Position numbers and translations under genes: made by a program. Under the pieces are notes generated by a model. The model did no database searches. It had not been told where the DNA came from and was given only the letters and a program-made list of their open reading frames with translations. From contig NC_081154.1 of NCBI RefSeq assembly GCF_958295425.1, forward strand, positions 3,693,139-3,757,138: 64,000 nt of DNA. The letters run 5' to 3'. How positions within the stretch are numbered: position 1 is the first letter of the stretch; each line of letters starts with the position of its first letter. The DNA comes from Solea solea. Lineage: Eukaryota > Chordata > Actinopteri > Pleuronectiformes > Soleidae. Below are positions 44,101 to 57,498 of this stretch, piece by piece.

Positions 44101-47100
44101 GATTTTATTTGTATTGCACTTTACATTCATGATGTTCAAAAGTCATATTTTTCTCCATCGTCTGCCACCACGGCTGCCTAATCTTCTGCTTATACTTAGA
44201 TTAACAACGCCACCTGTTCCTCCTCTTGCTTTTAGCCACGCCTACTTCTATCTTGAACTCCATCAGCAACTAACAAACAACGTCAGAGCAGACTCGTCTG
44301 CTTCCTGTTAAAACTGGAACACACGTGTCTGCTAGTGGTCACATGAGTGCATTTCTAAAACCGACACTGGTACGGAAAGACAGCAAGTGTCTTAAAACAA
44401 TCTCTGTTTTTAAACAAAAAAAAACTAAGTAGAGTGTGTATGTGTGTGTGTGGAGCATCAGTTATAAACCTGCAAATCTTTGGATTATGGGAGGGAAGCC
44501 AGAGAAATCCTACACACGGGCACAGTCACGGTGAAACATCTGAAGAATATGCAGGATAATCCTTTATATACCAGGACGACAGCGGCTGGGAATATCTTTG
44601 TGTAAGGCTCCAAAGTAATTACAGCAAGAGGGGTATTCAAAAGACAAAATGATGATGCGCAGAAAAGATTACATGTCAAGAAAGATAAATGGCTCCTTCT
44701 CCTAAATCAAACTGAGACATTTGGACTAAGTTGATTTCACCAACACTTCCTGTGTTCTTTGAAGAGCTTCCAGCATTTAAGCAGAGATTAAAGCCAAGTA
44801 ACCGACACGAGTGTGTGTGTGTGTGTGTGTGTAACTGGGAAAATCAGCCAAGACGATGGAAAACCACAAACTGGAGAGGGAGCGAGGGAGATTTCGGCAA
44901 ATTTCCACAAATGACAGAAAACATCCGACATCTCCTTATCGGAGGAGAGTGCAGTGGAGAAGAAAAGCTGCTCACTCACCTTGTACTTGTCCACGATAGG
45001 TAGTCTGACTGGTCCATCGCTGGATCTGGTGAAGATTGGCAAACTGTCCAGATGGGCAATAAATGGCAAACCTCTGATAAAGAAACAAGAGAAAAAAGTT
45101 TAATTCAATCAAATTCAATTGCACTGATTTTAAGTGATTTTCACCACAGGTGAGTAAAAAAGACGCAAAACAAAAAGCTGCGAGAAGCATCAGGAAAAAT
45201 CCACTCAACTAAAGTCTGCAAGTATGTCTTGATTTCAAAAACGTGGGCGACCACAGACACAAGGAACTCTGTAATGGATTTTCAATGTTTTAATCCTGAG
45301 AAAGGCCAGACTAGACGATCCAGTCAAGACGCAGGACCACCATACACTTGGCGTCTGATCAAACGATTTCAGGGGAGGAGATTCCAGGGATTTCACGGAA
45401 ACTCGCGCGACTTCAGAATATAAACAGACACAGAAGCAGACTGTCGGTGTGCAGAAAACTGTAGATGAAGGTTTGGAATCGGGAAGACTCTGATGCTTCC
45501 GATGATAGGAAAATAGTGTCCGTGAACCCCTCACACTACAGGGTGAGTTAGCGTGATGATCTGTTCATATCAGTCTAAAATCAGAAGGTACCCACGATTG
45601 TCGCAAGGGCAAACTTACAAACTACAATAAGCAGAGAAGACGGTGAATAAAACATTTTTTCTGTGCGATAAGTGACCTGTATTCACCAATAAAAAGAATC
45701 ATGACACAACCGGACTATAAAAACTGTTTTTTACCACAGAGAAGCTTTCACACAGCTGACTTACGTGTACCAGGTGCAATCGGGTATAAGATCCTTGAGA
45801 TTGGCACCTGTGAGTCCAGAACAAGGCATAAAGTGGATGTCCTTCTTAGGATTGAAGCCCACTTTCTTTAAAAATGGCACCAGCTTCTCCTTACACTCCT
45901 CATACCTGTGACAAGTTAACAAAAAAACATAAAGCAGATGCCATTAATTATGAATTTGACTAATGTGGTTCCAAAAAAGGTCATTCAGAGCAAGTTTCAC
46001 CTGTCCAGGCTCCAGTTGACAGTGGGGTCGTCCATCTTGTTAATCAGGACAATGAGATGCTTGACTCCTGCCGTCTTAGCCAGCATGGCGTGTTCCCGGG
46101 TTTGCCCGCCCTTCTCAAAGCCGGTCTCAAACTCGCCCTTTCTCGCAGAAATCACCTTAAAACAAACAAATAACAACACAGTCAGATCCACTGTTTCGTT
46201 ACAGACATTTCTGACTACGTGAGTGGCATCTATCTCACCAGCACTGCCAGGTCAGCTTGTGACGCTCCACCAATCATGTTGGGGACAAAGCTCTTGTGTC
46301 CGGGGGCATCGAGGATGGTGAAATGTTTTTTCTCCGTTTCAAAGTAAGCTCTCCCGACCTCTACCGTCTTCCCTTTATCTCTCTCCTCCTGGTTTGTGTC
46401 CAGTGCCCACGACAGGTACCTAAAACAATTGTAAATACACTCCTTTTTTATGGATTCTTTAACACATCTCAAGCCGTATTTTGAAATTAATTTAAAAAAA
46501 CAAAAAGTAGAATAAATAAAACGATTAAGTCTTCCTCACCATGTCTCCCTGTTCTTTTCTTTTGCTTCTCTTTCATATTTTTCCAGGGTTCTCTTTTCCA
46601 CCATTCCGGTTAAGTACCTGGCAAGGAGAAAGCACATTAGATTAATTTTATTTTGGCATTATCTGAACATAAAACAAGAGCTACTAGCACTTAAGCTGAA
46701 AAATACTGTTGTGCAAGAGTAGAAACCTGCTCCACTGTGGCTGAGAGCCATAATGACATTGTTTTTGTGGAAGGACAAAAAAAACAAAACAAACAGCGAT
46801 TGCGCAATAAAGTTTAAATCCATACAATATGAGTTTCTGCTGACAGTGAATGTTTTATTTTCTCGGTCGGAATCAAGTTTGGGTTAATTTACAGACACCC
46901 AATACCACACTGCAGAGAAATGTAAATGCTTTATCCTGCGTTGGAAGTATCTGTTATTTATTACGCAGCCTCTGAACACACGGTTATCAACCCGAGTAAA
47001 CATAAAAACAATCATTTACTCACATTATCTGTCCTCCGATGGTCGATTTTCCAGCATCTGACAAACAGACCAGAGAGAAAATCTTTAAAAACAAATTAAG

Positions 47101-50100
47101 GAAGAAAAATAGATCAAATACACATTCATACACATAACGCACCCACGTGACCGATGAACACCACATTAACATGTTCTTTCTTGGGGGCATCAGGTGGTAC
47201 CGGAGCCGCTTTAGGTACAGGCATTTCCTCCTCTTCCTCCTCCATCATCTCCTCATCTTCTTCTTTTCTCGTGGCGTCCTCCTCCTCGCACGCTCCTCCT
47301 GACTCCAGGTCGTCCTGTCCTCCACCTCCTCCGCCTCCTCCCGGCTCCTCTTTCTGCTCCCAAGTCTCCTCCTCTGTGGTCATGTCGGCCTCGGTGCCTC
47401 CGTTCTCCATTGGGGCTGGAAGCAAACACACACACACACACACTTACTTTACTGCACCTGCAGACCTGACATTTCCCTCCAACATCTGGACACCACAGAC
47501 AACTTAGAGCTTGGGAGGAGGAGGAGGAGGAGGAGGAGGAGGAGGAGGAGGAGGAGGAGGAATGAAATAAAGCTTTTTTGGCTGGATTTTAAAACTCGCA
47601 GACAGATCATCATTTAAATTCGGATCATTACTTTACCACAACAGTTTGGACCAAGATCTACTCATGCACAAATAAAAACACACAAACAAGGCCAAACTTT
47701 AAGTCAAGTCACCTTATTCACCCATATCTCCTACACCGTCAGCATTCCAACTCTTTTGTGAGTTATTACGTGCAATAACTTTGTCTGACAGACGTCTAAA
47801 TGTGAAAGTGTTTTTTATTATTTTGTACTTTTATCTTGACTTTTAGGAAAGCTGTCATCTCTGCAGGTGGATTCAAGTTCACTAATGATGTATGACTTTG
47901 TCAGTTTTACAGTTTATCTCAAAATGGGTCCCAACTTTGCTGCAACAAAGTCACAGGTACTTTATTTTCAGCCAAAAAAAGACAAACAATAGCTTACGTT
48001 CATAAACGTAATTCACCCTCAGCAAGAGAAAGTACAAGGCTTCACTTGTAGTTTCTGCCACGCAAACAAATATTTTAACAACCAAACAAGGCCTGGGAAC
48101 AAAACTGCACTGAAATCTGATGAGTGGCGACACAAATACAAACCTCCCATTTCCACAACAGAGACGAAACACAGCGCAGCAGTCGTGCACAATTCTCCTT
48201 TTTCTTCACATTGTTCATAATCATAATCTGTGAGAAACTGCTCTGGCGTTCTGAAATTATAATTCCGCCTTGAGAGAGAAATGACGAGTGAGAGCGTTTG
48301 AGCAAACGTGAAAAGAATTCTTGGGGACAATAGACACAGTCTGTCACGCTATGTCAAGAAATATATTTTATTATAACACAAAATGACCATGATGTGTCAT
48401 CAACTGATAACCGATAACAATACCAGTATTATTCTGGCATTGTTGTGTTTACGTTGGTGTGTTGCGCCACTTGATAACACAGCTAGTAGATCTTCTAGGT
48501 GCTAAGCATCGAAAATAGCGAACGATAGCAGACCTAAAAAGCCTCTGCACCGCTCTCAAAAACGTCTCAACCAGAGGAGCAGAAACACGTGGGTCTGCAG
48601 TGGAGATAGATTACAGCTGAGCATGGAGAGGAAGTTGAAGGTTCAAAGTTCTTAATCACAGTTCTAAGGCTACAACTAACACTTATTATCAAAACAGGCT
48701 AATTTGTCAAAATAGATTAATCCGTCAATCCAGTAATCCAAAAAATGCTGATCATTGTTTCGCAAACTCATTTAGTAATTATCATGTGTGTGCGTGGAGA
48801 GCTAAAGCATATGACATTTTCACACTTCATTATCTTGTCATCGCTCATTATGTGATAATTCTCCACTGCTTCTCTCAAGCACACACACACACACTTTCAC
48901 TCTCAATCTCCACCTGTTGCTGATGCGCTAAAATGAACCAAATTGCTGCTTCTTATTCATATATTTTCTGCAAATCTGGCAACCACACTCCTACAACGTG
49001 TTCCACTGGGATTGCAGTAACCGATTGTAAAAGCTAATGGTCGCTGTTGCACACATTTCCTCATACGATCATATAACCCAGCAAATGTCAATGACTACAA
49101 AAAGAGACCCACAGCATCAGGCCGGCCAAAAGCGAGAGTGAAATTGACTCTGCCAAACATTTAAACTGGTCAGCACAAACTAAGTGACGGCTGTTTTTCC
49201 TGTGACAGAAAACATGTTGCCCTGACCCGCAGCAGTCCAGCACCTTGGACATGTGCTGCTTGAGTTGTCTATTTCCAGCACGGGCACGTGAGGTTGCATC
49301 ATATTATATGCAGGCCTCTGCACATGGCGTTGCCAATGCGAGAAATCTAGATATGGCTCAGTGAAACACTGGGACAGAATCCAACCCAAGTCTAAATTTT
49401 CTACGGCACATTCAGGAACAGCCTTGGTTGATTTAAGTGCTGTACAAATATTACAAACACAAAAATATAAGATACAATTAAAAATTTTATCAGAAATACT
49501 GACTAATATTGTGTCAAAAGGACAAGAATCCAATGCATGGTGACTTTAACCTAAGCTTCAACATCATGGGATAAACATATGCGGCTGAATTCCTGCTGAA
49601 TGAGTCCTCAGAAAGGCATTTGAGATAAGGATTCCACCATATTCTCCATGACAAGTTTCAGCTGTTCCCATCAGCAGTGCGCTTGAGTCTGCCAGCACAC
49701 AAAACAAAGAGGAAGAAGTTTGGGTTTATTCCAGAAGCCTTCAGACTGGTGAAGAGGAACAGTTCAAGAAACGGTCAGTCCCCTCGCACTTAAACGCTAC
49801 TCGTCCTTGAAGGGATATCTTTCAATGTCACGTCATGTTTGTTTTTTTAATTCTTGTTGCGTTTGTGCCTGTTACCGAATGTGGGCGGATGAGGCGTTTG
49901 GATTGTTTTGTTAGCTGATAATTTGCAAACCCACTTGCCCTTAAAATGCCCCATTGGCAAGTTTAAAGCATGCACACACACAAAAAAAAAGTAATCTCGC
50001 TCAACCAGAGCCGAAGGCCAGCAAAGGTTGGCTCTACAGGAGTAATGTCTGGGCAGCTCCCGCATGAAAAAGGTAGTCCGTTCCACACCTTAAGGCTCCG

Positions 50101-51944
50101 AGTCTGGATCTACGTGCATCGTCCAAGAGCGGGTTGGTCACTTCGACCTCGGTGCTCTTGGCTGTCAAAGCTCTGGCAAGTAGGACAGCGTCATGTCATT
50201 GTGACGTTTAAAAATCAAATAATAAATATTTCAAAATGGAATTCAACGCGTCCTTGTGCAGAGAAGACGCTACGTCACGTCTGTTGTAGCAGGAAAAGCT
50301 TGTGTGTCGCCAACGATCACGCGTTGACAACGGCTCTGTTCAGTTCATTCATAAGGCAGGACAGAGTGTCAGACAGCGAGCCGGCACGCGGCGTGAAACT
50401 GAGGAAGCTAAGTGGAACTCAGCCATCGTTAAATTAATGATTGACACTTGGGATGGCTTCTCAGCATTGGATAGGCCCCCGTTAACAAATTGCAAAGGCT
50501 ACAATTAAATTTCTCATCTTTGCGTTTGTATTCATATTTTTGATGTCAATGCTCCGTCCTATTTTCAAGTTATTACACAGTAAATATTGAATTTAAACAA
50601 GCATGTAGTTAGGGACGCACAATATTATTGGCACAATGTCGGTATTGGCAAATATTGGCTTTAAAATGTATTCACGGATAACCACAAACACGCCTAGATC
50701 TGATTAAATGACTGAAACAGTAGGCTGAAAAATCTGCTACCTGCTTGACTTCTATTCATTTTTATAAGATATTTTATACCCACATCTGCTGCGACATGTA
50801 TGTATGAATTCCTTTTTTGTTATTTTCACTACAGAGGAGAGTAAATGACTTTTGCAGTTGGGCAAAAGGAAAGATGTAGATATCGGCATATTGGAAATCA
50901 GCAAAAAAAGTCCAATGGTAAACAAATTGCATTAATTTTATATACTGCTGATCGCTGATCGTGTCTGTTTTATTTCATCTTCACTTTTTACCTTTAAATT
51001 TTTTGTTTTTTTATTTTATCTTAAAAGGGCTGTTTCACACTTGGTCAAGTGAAGAACAAGCTTAAAACAATTATGATGCTGCTGTGTTTGTTTAATTCAC
51101 ATTCTGTTTTTTTAATACATTTTCTTTTTTGTTTATAATTGACAGATACACAGTAAAGAGCAGCAGTGTATGGCCTTATATTTTATTTGAAGGAAGTGAT
51201 TTTGACGTAGATTTTTTTCTCAATTTGTGGCCCCTTTAACTTTTGTGTGTTTATCTTCTTATTTAATAATGTAAAGTGACCTTGAGTGTTAGAAAGACAC
51301 TACACTACAAACTAAATGTGTTACAAAAAAGCAGATATTTTTTGCCTAAATTGTTCAGCAGACATTTGACCTTTAAAAATCTTGTAAAATGATATGATGT
51401 TGTTTTACTGTCTGTTCCATTATGTAAAATAAGTACAATTTTGACTTCACATGCACATTTTAGGAGGAGTGATGACTAAAAAAAAGATAAGAAAACTTTG
51501 CTAAATATTGATGAAAACGTGGCTGGTCACGTTTTACATGTTGTTGTGGCTGTTTCTTTAGTGTGTGATGCGCCACTTATTACACGCGTACAACAACACA
51601 TGGCTGACAGCGGAGGCGACTTGTTGATGAGTTCATGGACATGCGATTACACGGAGCCACAGAGCTAACTTAGCGGGATTAGCACACACACACACTAACG
51701 CTAGCGAGTTAAGCTAACTTCCAGGCAAGTGTGTGGCGTTCCACCTACCGTCTGACGCCGGCATTTCCTCCGCGCTGCTTTGGAAGAAGCTCGGCACAAA
51801 CACCGGGGCGTTGACGTTGGGCACGAACGGCTTGGCGTTGACGTTGAGCGCGGCGAAGGCGCTCGGAAGTCCCGCCGCGGCAGCCGGGGCCTCGATGTCC
51901 ACCTCCAGCTCCCACGAATCAGGGGCTGTGTCTCTCGGATCCAT
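42229..51944 (-). CDS. gspt1: Eukaryotic peptide chain release factor GTP-binding subunit eRF3a (G1 to S phase transition 1)
   Basis: Thirteen coding exons: 51944-51749, 47415-47143, 47057-47024, 46617-46540, 46419-46239, 46155-46001, 45905-45765, 45073-44980, 43528-43448, 43288-43115, 42728-42639, 42548-42380 and 42281-42229. Together they encode 572 residues. The N-terminus carries the overlapping PABP-binding PAM2 motifs ([10 protein letters not shown] and NAPVFVP, residues 33-51). Exon 2 encodes a low-complexity linker with a run of eight or more glycines and a long glutamate-rich stretch. The GTPase domain follows: G1 GHVDAGKST (154-162), G3 DAPGH (231-235) and G4 NKMD (293-296). The two EF-Tu-like beta-barrel domains end in [11 protein letters not shown]. 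With eRF1 the protein hydrolyses GTP to release nascent chains at stop codons. Intron 1 (47416-51748) is the largest. A minus-strand AATAAA at 41549-41554 may end the transcript. Paralogue choice (gspt1 rather than gspt2) rests on synteny with rsl1d1. Confidence 0.96.
43735..44005 (-). mobile_element. GGGCTGCAACTAAC-type MITE in a gspt1 intron
   Basis: TTTTTCAGCTTCTTAAATAT, GGTTTGGGAAACACTTTTTC and ATGGTTAGTAGCAGGCC follow the family in reverse. A TAA microsatellite follows at 44068-44101. Confidence 0.45.
44068..44101 (+). repeat. TAA microsatellite
   Basis: Run of about ten TAA units in a gspt1 intron. Confidence 0.85.
47513..47561 (+). repeat. GGA microsatellite upstream of gspt1 exon 2
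   Basis: About sixteen GGA units, roughly 100 bases upstream of gspt1 exon 2 (which starts at 47415). On the transcribed strand it reads CCT, a pyrimidine-rich tract. Confidence 0.85.
49640..49795 (+). pseudogene. Possible LINE reverse transcriptase tail
   Basis: One frame reads [20 protein letters not shown] then [13 protein letters not shown] before a stop. It resembles the F-x-P-x-A-x-R-L tail of CR1/L2-type ORF2 proteins. Short and diverged, so only tentative. Confidence 0.3.
50605..50960. repeat. Likely TAGGGACGCACAATATT-type DNA transposon remnant
   Basis: Begins TAGGGACGCACAATATTATT and carries GTCGGTATTGGCAAATATTG and TAGATATCGGCATATTGG. A related end, reversed, appears near 30920-30979 (ATATTGTGCATCCCTA). 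Its right border is unclear. Confidence 0.4.
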
Positions 51945-52389
51945 CGCTTCTTCTCGCTGGAGTTGTCAAAGCTTCTCCGCCGCCGAGGAAACGCTGATAA
52001 CGTGTGCGGGGGTTCTGTCTCGGCGCGTTTTAGTCACTGGCGTGTTTTTAGACTCTCAGCAGCACGTTTGCTGAAGTCCCCATTGCTTTGTTAAGCCTTG
52101 CTCTGACAAGCATATGGATCCCGTAGCCGACGTGAAGTGGTGTTCAGCCGCCGCTGCACGTCCTGAACACACCGCTAGAGGCCAGCACCGGCCTGCTGGG
52201 TAGAAGTTACTTCTTCCTCTTCTTTTGGTACAGGTTCGCTCCGGAAGTAGAGAGTATACACTTCCTCTTGTATATGTTAAAAGCATGGACTTATGGATGT
52301 TAGAAGTCAAACTTGTTTAAATTGTATGGAAGTATTTATGGAACAAGCTGTGGAACACTCCAAGAACACCAACGATTTGCTTTGATCTT

Positions 52390-52424
<35 letters not shown>

Positions 52425-52433
52425 CAATAATAA
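52390..52433 (+). repeat. TAA microsatellite
   Basis: TAA units interrupted by one CAACAA, upstream of gspt1. Confidence 0.85.
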
Positions 52434-53305
52434 TATATTGGTTTTATTTCAGACTTGTGGGTAAAATGTATTTATTGTTATTCGATGTATTATTAGATCT
52501 AGACCTGAAGTCTGAAGTGAACTGAAGACTGAAGAATTAGGAGGAAATGGATGAAAGAACCACTGGAATGAACTGAAAGACTTCTTAGAAACCAGGAAAA
52601 AAAATGGAAGTGATTTTCCTAATAGAAAGATTATTTTATGTTAATATAGTGGTTCTGTCTCTGGCTTTTACAGGAATAACAAGTTCAGTGGGAAAATAAT
52701 TTAATGTTGTTTAACTGTTAAGTTGTTTTGAAGAGAGTAATGATATTACTACCTAATTTACTTGTCCTGGAAACATACAGTACATTGTGATAGTAAGAAT
52801 ATATTCACATTTTCAGAGTTTAACTGGTTGGTAATAAACTAATCCTTATTGGAGTAAATAAAATGCTAGTCACCCATCTGTGACTATTTTAAGTGCAAAA
52901 TCATTCTTACTTCTTTGTAGTTACTCAGTCCAAGTCTGTACTTCCCTGAAGATTTCCAAATAGAAATTGAAGATAGTGTGGTCATTGAGTGGAAAACCAG
53001 TGTCATTCTTCAGGTGGATCAGTGAAGTGGGGCATTTGCAACAACTTTACAATATCTCTGTTTTATCTCATTCTTCCTTTTCCTCCATACAACATGTTTC
53101 CCCTCTGAAAGTTGAATGTTAATGTATAGAATTTCTTTTTACCACAATTTGTTTAGCCATATGAAGCCCATGTGTGTAGGAATGAATGTGACGACAGTGT
53201 CTTCTTATGTCTACTTATTTGTGAGGGATTTCATTTACATTTCTTTCTCTGCAGGTAGCATTAATCATCCAACTTCCACTTATTTAAATTAAATACATAA
53301 AACAT

Positions 53306-53311
53306 TTTATT
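53306..53311 (-). terminator. Candidate poly(A) signal of dmc1
   Basis: AATAAA read on the minus strand, 226 bases past the dmc1 stop codon. Position and hexamer fit; cleavage is not visible from sequence. Confidence 0.4.
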
Positions 53312-53536
53312 TTCTGAGTTCATATTGATATTTCTGAAACACACAAACACAGAGCCTACACATTAAATAAATACAAGAGTAAAACATTTGCAATTGTATG
53401 GTGAGAAGCTGCATTGAGTTTTACAACTCAGTAGATCATTTCCATCCCAAAAAAATGTCATATAACATAACATGTAACATTACAGTGAACAGGGAACTGT
53501 GCTAACGCCTGTGTCTCCTCCTTCTCCTCTCGTCTT

Positions 53537-56500
53537 TCACTCTTTGGCATCAGTGACTCCTCCAGCAGAGATGGCAAAAGTAGCCTCATTCTCCGGCATG
53601 TCGGGACTACAGGGAAATCACACAAGACACAAATGACTGAAGTCATCAAATCCATGGACTTTCTTGTCTGGTTTTCATTGCTACTGTCAAAGTAAATACT
53701 GACAATCAGTGGAAAACGCCTAAACAGCGTTAAACAGCGTCGTTACTCTGTTAAAGATACAATTAAGGAAACACAATCATACAGTAAATGAGTGTTAATG
53801 TTTTTCTCCAATATACATTAGACCAAAGGTGGTAAATACCTGTCAAATATTTTGGCGATCCTCATCTCTCCACGCCCCTTTCTCAGGCTGATCCTCGTGG
53901 TGGAGGCGTGGGCCAGGATGTGTCCACCAATTGGCTTTTTGGGATCTGCTTGAAACCTTAGAAAGACAAAGAAATAATAATAATAAGCTTTCATCAAATC
54001 CTCAAACACCGTTGCTCCAAACATGTTTGCATACTCCAGACAAAAAGCAATCTCTTACGTCATTCCTGCACCAGGATCAGCTGTCATTTGGTTGGTAATG
54101 AAAACGGCAACGTTGTACTCTTAATTTAACACAAATGACAGTCGTTTTATGCCTAAGATATTCACCATTATAGGTAACATTACTTTTACACTACATCCAT
54201 AATTCAAGGTAACTATACATGCAGCTGGCAGATGTTTGTGGTTTTGACATATTTCTTATGGTTCCGACCTTCAGAGATCTTCTGCAGCCTGGAGAGCATC
54301 TGAGCCAGTTTCTGCTGCCTCTCTGCCAGCTCTCCTCGACCAGAAAAGTCGACTCTGAATAGAGCCATGATGGAGTCAATGATCTGACAACAGGGAGGAG
54401 CAGACAATTAAAGGGACACTCAAAGGCTGAAAGTTGGGAAGGAATCCTACTTTTAGACTGCGCGCCTGATGTTTAACACTTTCCCACATTCCCTTAAAAA
54501 CAAAAACAGAAACATCTTCACTCTGAGCTTCCACCAGCTGTACTTAGAGATGGACAAAATGAGAGAGGGCAGTAAAACCAAAGAAATGATGAACATGTGA
54601 TAACATTTGTACAGTTTTTCTTTTTTCTTTTACTGACCAACAGTTTGAATACTCCTCCTTCCTCGTGGAATTTCGCTGCAACAAAGTCTAACAGCTCCAT
54701 CTGGTGTTCACCTGAAGAGAGAGTGGAAAATAAGCAGACGACAAGGATGAGACTGAGGACATGAGAGGAAGAGTGACTGGTGTGTAGGAGTTTTCTAATT
54801 CCAGAAGATGGCAGTAATGGACGCAAGCTGCTGTTAAACCCCATAAAGTAGAGGAACTACTGCTCAAAAACAATTAAGGGAAACACGCCATTAAATCACC
54901 ACAGTCTGTGAGAATCCCGCCCTCAACGAGTTGTGATTCTTGTTTCTATTTCTCCGGGTTTCCTCAAACCGTCCAACAACATGCAGATTTGGGGACTGCC
55001 AGATTATGGTATGGTTCCACAAGTTGAACTTGTGTCCATGATGTCTCTGCACACGGGGTACTGGTCTTAACCATGGAGCTACCCCACCTCCTCATGTGGA
55101 GGATACAGAGGTAGAAGATGGATGGATGGAAGTGTTTATGTGTGATTCAAGTGTTCCCTTAATGTAATACACACTGATTTAGCACACCACTGAAATCAAT
55201 AAAGTAGTATCAATGGAGAATACTGTATGTTCGTACTGGTGTAGGCACGGGCGTAAAGCACATTGTCCAGCACTGCATCATGGTCCACGTTAAACCTCTC
55301 AGCGATGTCCCTCAGTCTGTCAGGACGACTGATTGCACACAGCTACGAGTCAAGGATACAGTCAGACAGGAACAGATAGGAAAAACAGAAATGTTGCTTT
55401 AATTCATCAGTCTGTAAAATGTTTTTATTCATATATGATGGGTTTTATCCATGTGGTTGCGAGGATACAAGGTATTCTCGGTGTCAATGAAGATGATTTT
55501 CCCTCCTGTGTAGCCGTCTTCGCCAGGCAGCTGAGCAGTGACTGCAAAGTAGACAGCAAGTAGTTTTATTTGTGCAGTGTTGTTCTAAGCAGACATCATT
55601 TTCCACAGGCTCCCTACTCACCACAGAGTGTGTGAGACAGCTGGGTTTTTCCCGTACGAAACTCTGTGTGATGAAATAATGTAGTTTTCAGCCAAATGAT
55701 GCAAACCGAAATTACATCAAATCAGGCCAATCACATTTTGTATGTTATATAAATATATCTCCTCACCTCCAAAAGCCTCTGTGATGGCCATACTCTCGAT
55801 GCCTCCACCCAGAAGCTTACTGCAAAAACAGCAGAAGTACTGCATGTTGTAAGACGTGCAGTTTTTTGTGTTTTTTTTTTAATGACTGCTAGCTTTGTCT
55901 GCCCTGTCTCTGTTATATTTGACTTTTCGTCACGTGTAATGTTCTCTTTAATGTTGTATTACCTTGTTTTGAATAAAACTCAGTGCTTAGTCAATTTTCC
56001 CCTTAATAAACAACGGTTAGTCGTATATAAACAGCAAAAGACACAGAAGATTTCCAGTCTTGAATTAGGGGTTTTTGTGAATGTGACGACACAAGACACA
56101 AAATCAACAGTCTGCGTGTCGTCAACATTAAGAGGAAATCTTAACTCAAACTCCTGGCTCCCGGTCGTGATGTGGAACACTTGCTTCCTCTTTGCACTGT
56201 ACTCAAAGGCCGTCTGGAAACCAACATTCTGTCGTGTGAAGAAATGTGTGTAAAGTTTACAATTTACTTCAGGTTAATCTTGTGTAATCTTTGATAAAAT
56301 CCCATTTTACCAGAATCTTCCCTGCAGCTTCCTTGATTTTCTCAACTTTTGCCTCCGACAGGCCCTTGATGTTGCACAGTGCCTTACGTGTTGTCATCTG
56401 GATGCCCTTCACAGTGCAGATACCCACTGACTTCATCTTTTTGATGTCAGCCACGTTCTGTAGGGGAAGGAGGGAGTAAGAGAAAGAGAGCGAGATGATG

Positions 56501-57498
56501 ATGTGCTGACTTAAAGCAACTGACATTTGATCAGATGAGTATGTTTCATTCCTGCTGTTGACTCACAATCCCGTGTTTCTGTAGGAGGTCAATGTCCTGA
56601 AAGAAGGACTCCTGTTCAGAGAAAAACAAACTCTATATGAAGTAGCTGCTGAGGCTGAATAATAATGGCAAGGAAAAAGCTTTTACTTGACTGAACCCTC
56701 ATTTTTTATAAAAGTATTAAAATGTTATAATCAATAACTAGGGTTGTGAACCATACCTTTTAACGATACTTTTTTGTGTCCAATATCGATACCAATATCA
56801 CAAACCCTAGTATCTACCAATATTAGTCTGATGCAGTCATTTTAGACCATGAACTATGAAGCTGTGAACAAAACATTTGTGCTGAGTCATTTCAAATACA
56901 TAATTCTCTTAACTGCGTGACAAATATTGTTCTCCCAAAAAGAAGAATACACAGCCCAAACATGATTTGGCTAAAATGATTTTACTGATATTTATTTATA
57001 CTTGTGTAAATGTGTCTGTGCATAGTGAAGCATGCGATATATAGGATTTTTGCCACTCATTCTTTGAATTTTGACCAGAATCAGACCGATACCGACCGAT
57101 ACCGATTCCCATCTCAATCAATAACTTCAATATATTGTTACATGTCATAGGAGGATAGAAATATTAACCTATTTACTTTATTAACCATTTTTAACATTCA
57201 TGTAAAACTATAATTTTCTGCTTTGGTATCCATATTCATCTAAACTATTAAAACCACTGATTTAAATATCTTGTTTCATCATACATGGAAAACCTGGTAT
57301 CATCTTTGAATTAAAAAAACAACAACTAAGGATTTGTATTATTATTTAAATGATTGTAATGCTAGCTTTGTTTTTATAACTAAGGTGCTATATAAATAAA
57401 GTTATAGTTTCTTAGTAAATACGTTTTTTCTTGGCAAATACCTCATCATCCTGGAAACCAGTGTCGTCCTCAACAACCTGGTCCTCTGTGGCTCTCAT
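53537..57498 (-). CDS. dmc1: Meiotic recombinase DMC1/LIM15 homologue
   Basis: Thirteen coding exons: 57498-57442, 56611-56567, 56457-56311, 56228-56146, 55819-55767, 55663-55622, 55541-55469, 55328-55237, 54711-54638, 54383-54269, 54119-54059, 53956-53840 and 53606-53537. They give 342 residues (human 340), with every phase matching. An N-terminal helix-hairpin-helix domain lies at about residues 35-83 ([33 protein letters not shown]). The Walker A motif GEFRTGKT is at 128-135, Walker B LLIID at 221-225, then the DNA-binding loop region TNQMTADPG and the conserved C-terminal [10 protein letters not shown]. These features separate it from RAD51, whose Walker A is GEFRTGKT but whose N-terminus differs, and the sequence follows DMC1 throughout. 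It forms nucleoprotein filaments that pair homologues in meiosis, so germline expression is expected. A TIR element sits in its second coding intron. The upstream neighbour tomm22 is also close to DMC1 in human. Confidence 0.97.
54945..55130 (+). repeat. L2-like retroposon 3' tail in a dmc1 intron
   Basis: TCTCCGGGTTTCCTCAAACC, ACATGCAGATTTGGGGA and GTAGAAGATGGATGGATGG, with a diverged middle. It lies in the intron between dmc1 exons 55237 and 54711. Confidence 0.5.
56740..57118. mobile_element. Second copy of the TAGGGATGG-type element, in a dmc1 intron
   Basis: Shares AAACATTTGTGCTGAGTCAT, ACAGCCCAAACATGATT and GTGCATAGTGAAGCATGCGA with the nested element at 7.6-7.9 kb. The ends are more worn (AGGGTTGTGAACC and CCCATCTCAA). 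It lies between dmc1 exons 57442 and 56611. Confidence 0.6.

Larger units (their letters stand above)
47416..51748. other. gspt1 intron 1
   Basis: No exon was found; the flanking exons join in phase. It contains a GGA trinucleotide repeat, a GGGCTGCAACTAA-type fragment (48665-48785), a LINE-like coding remnant near 49.7 kb and a TAGGGACGCACAATATT-type element start at about 50.61 kb. Confidence 0.65.
51945..53536. other. Intergenic, gspt1 to dmc1
   Basis: The first 250 bp (51945-52200) are GC-rich and form the gspt1 promoter and leader. The rest is AT-rich with a TAA microsatellite and the dmc1 3' UTR. No other gene is seen. Confidence 0.6.

Noticed and set aside
49970..50437. 155-codon plus-strand open frame in gspt1 intron 1
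   Set aside because: Composition is random-looking, there is no recognisable domain or splice-supported partner, and it lies in repeat-bearing intron.
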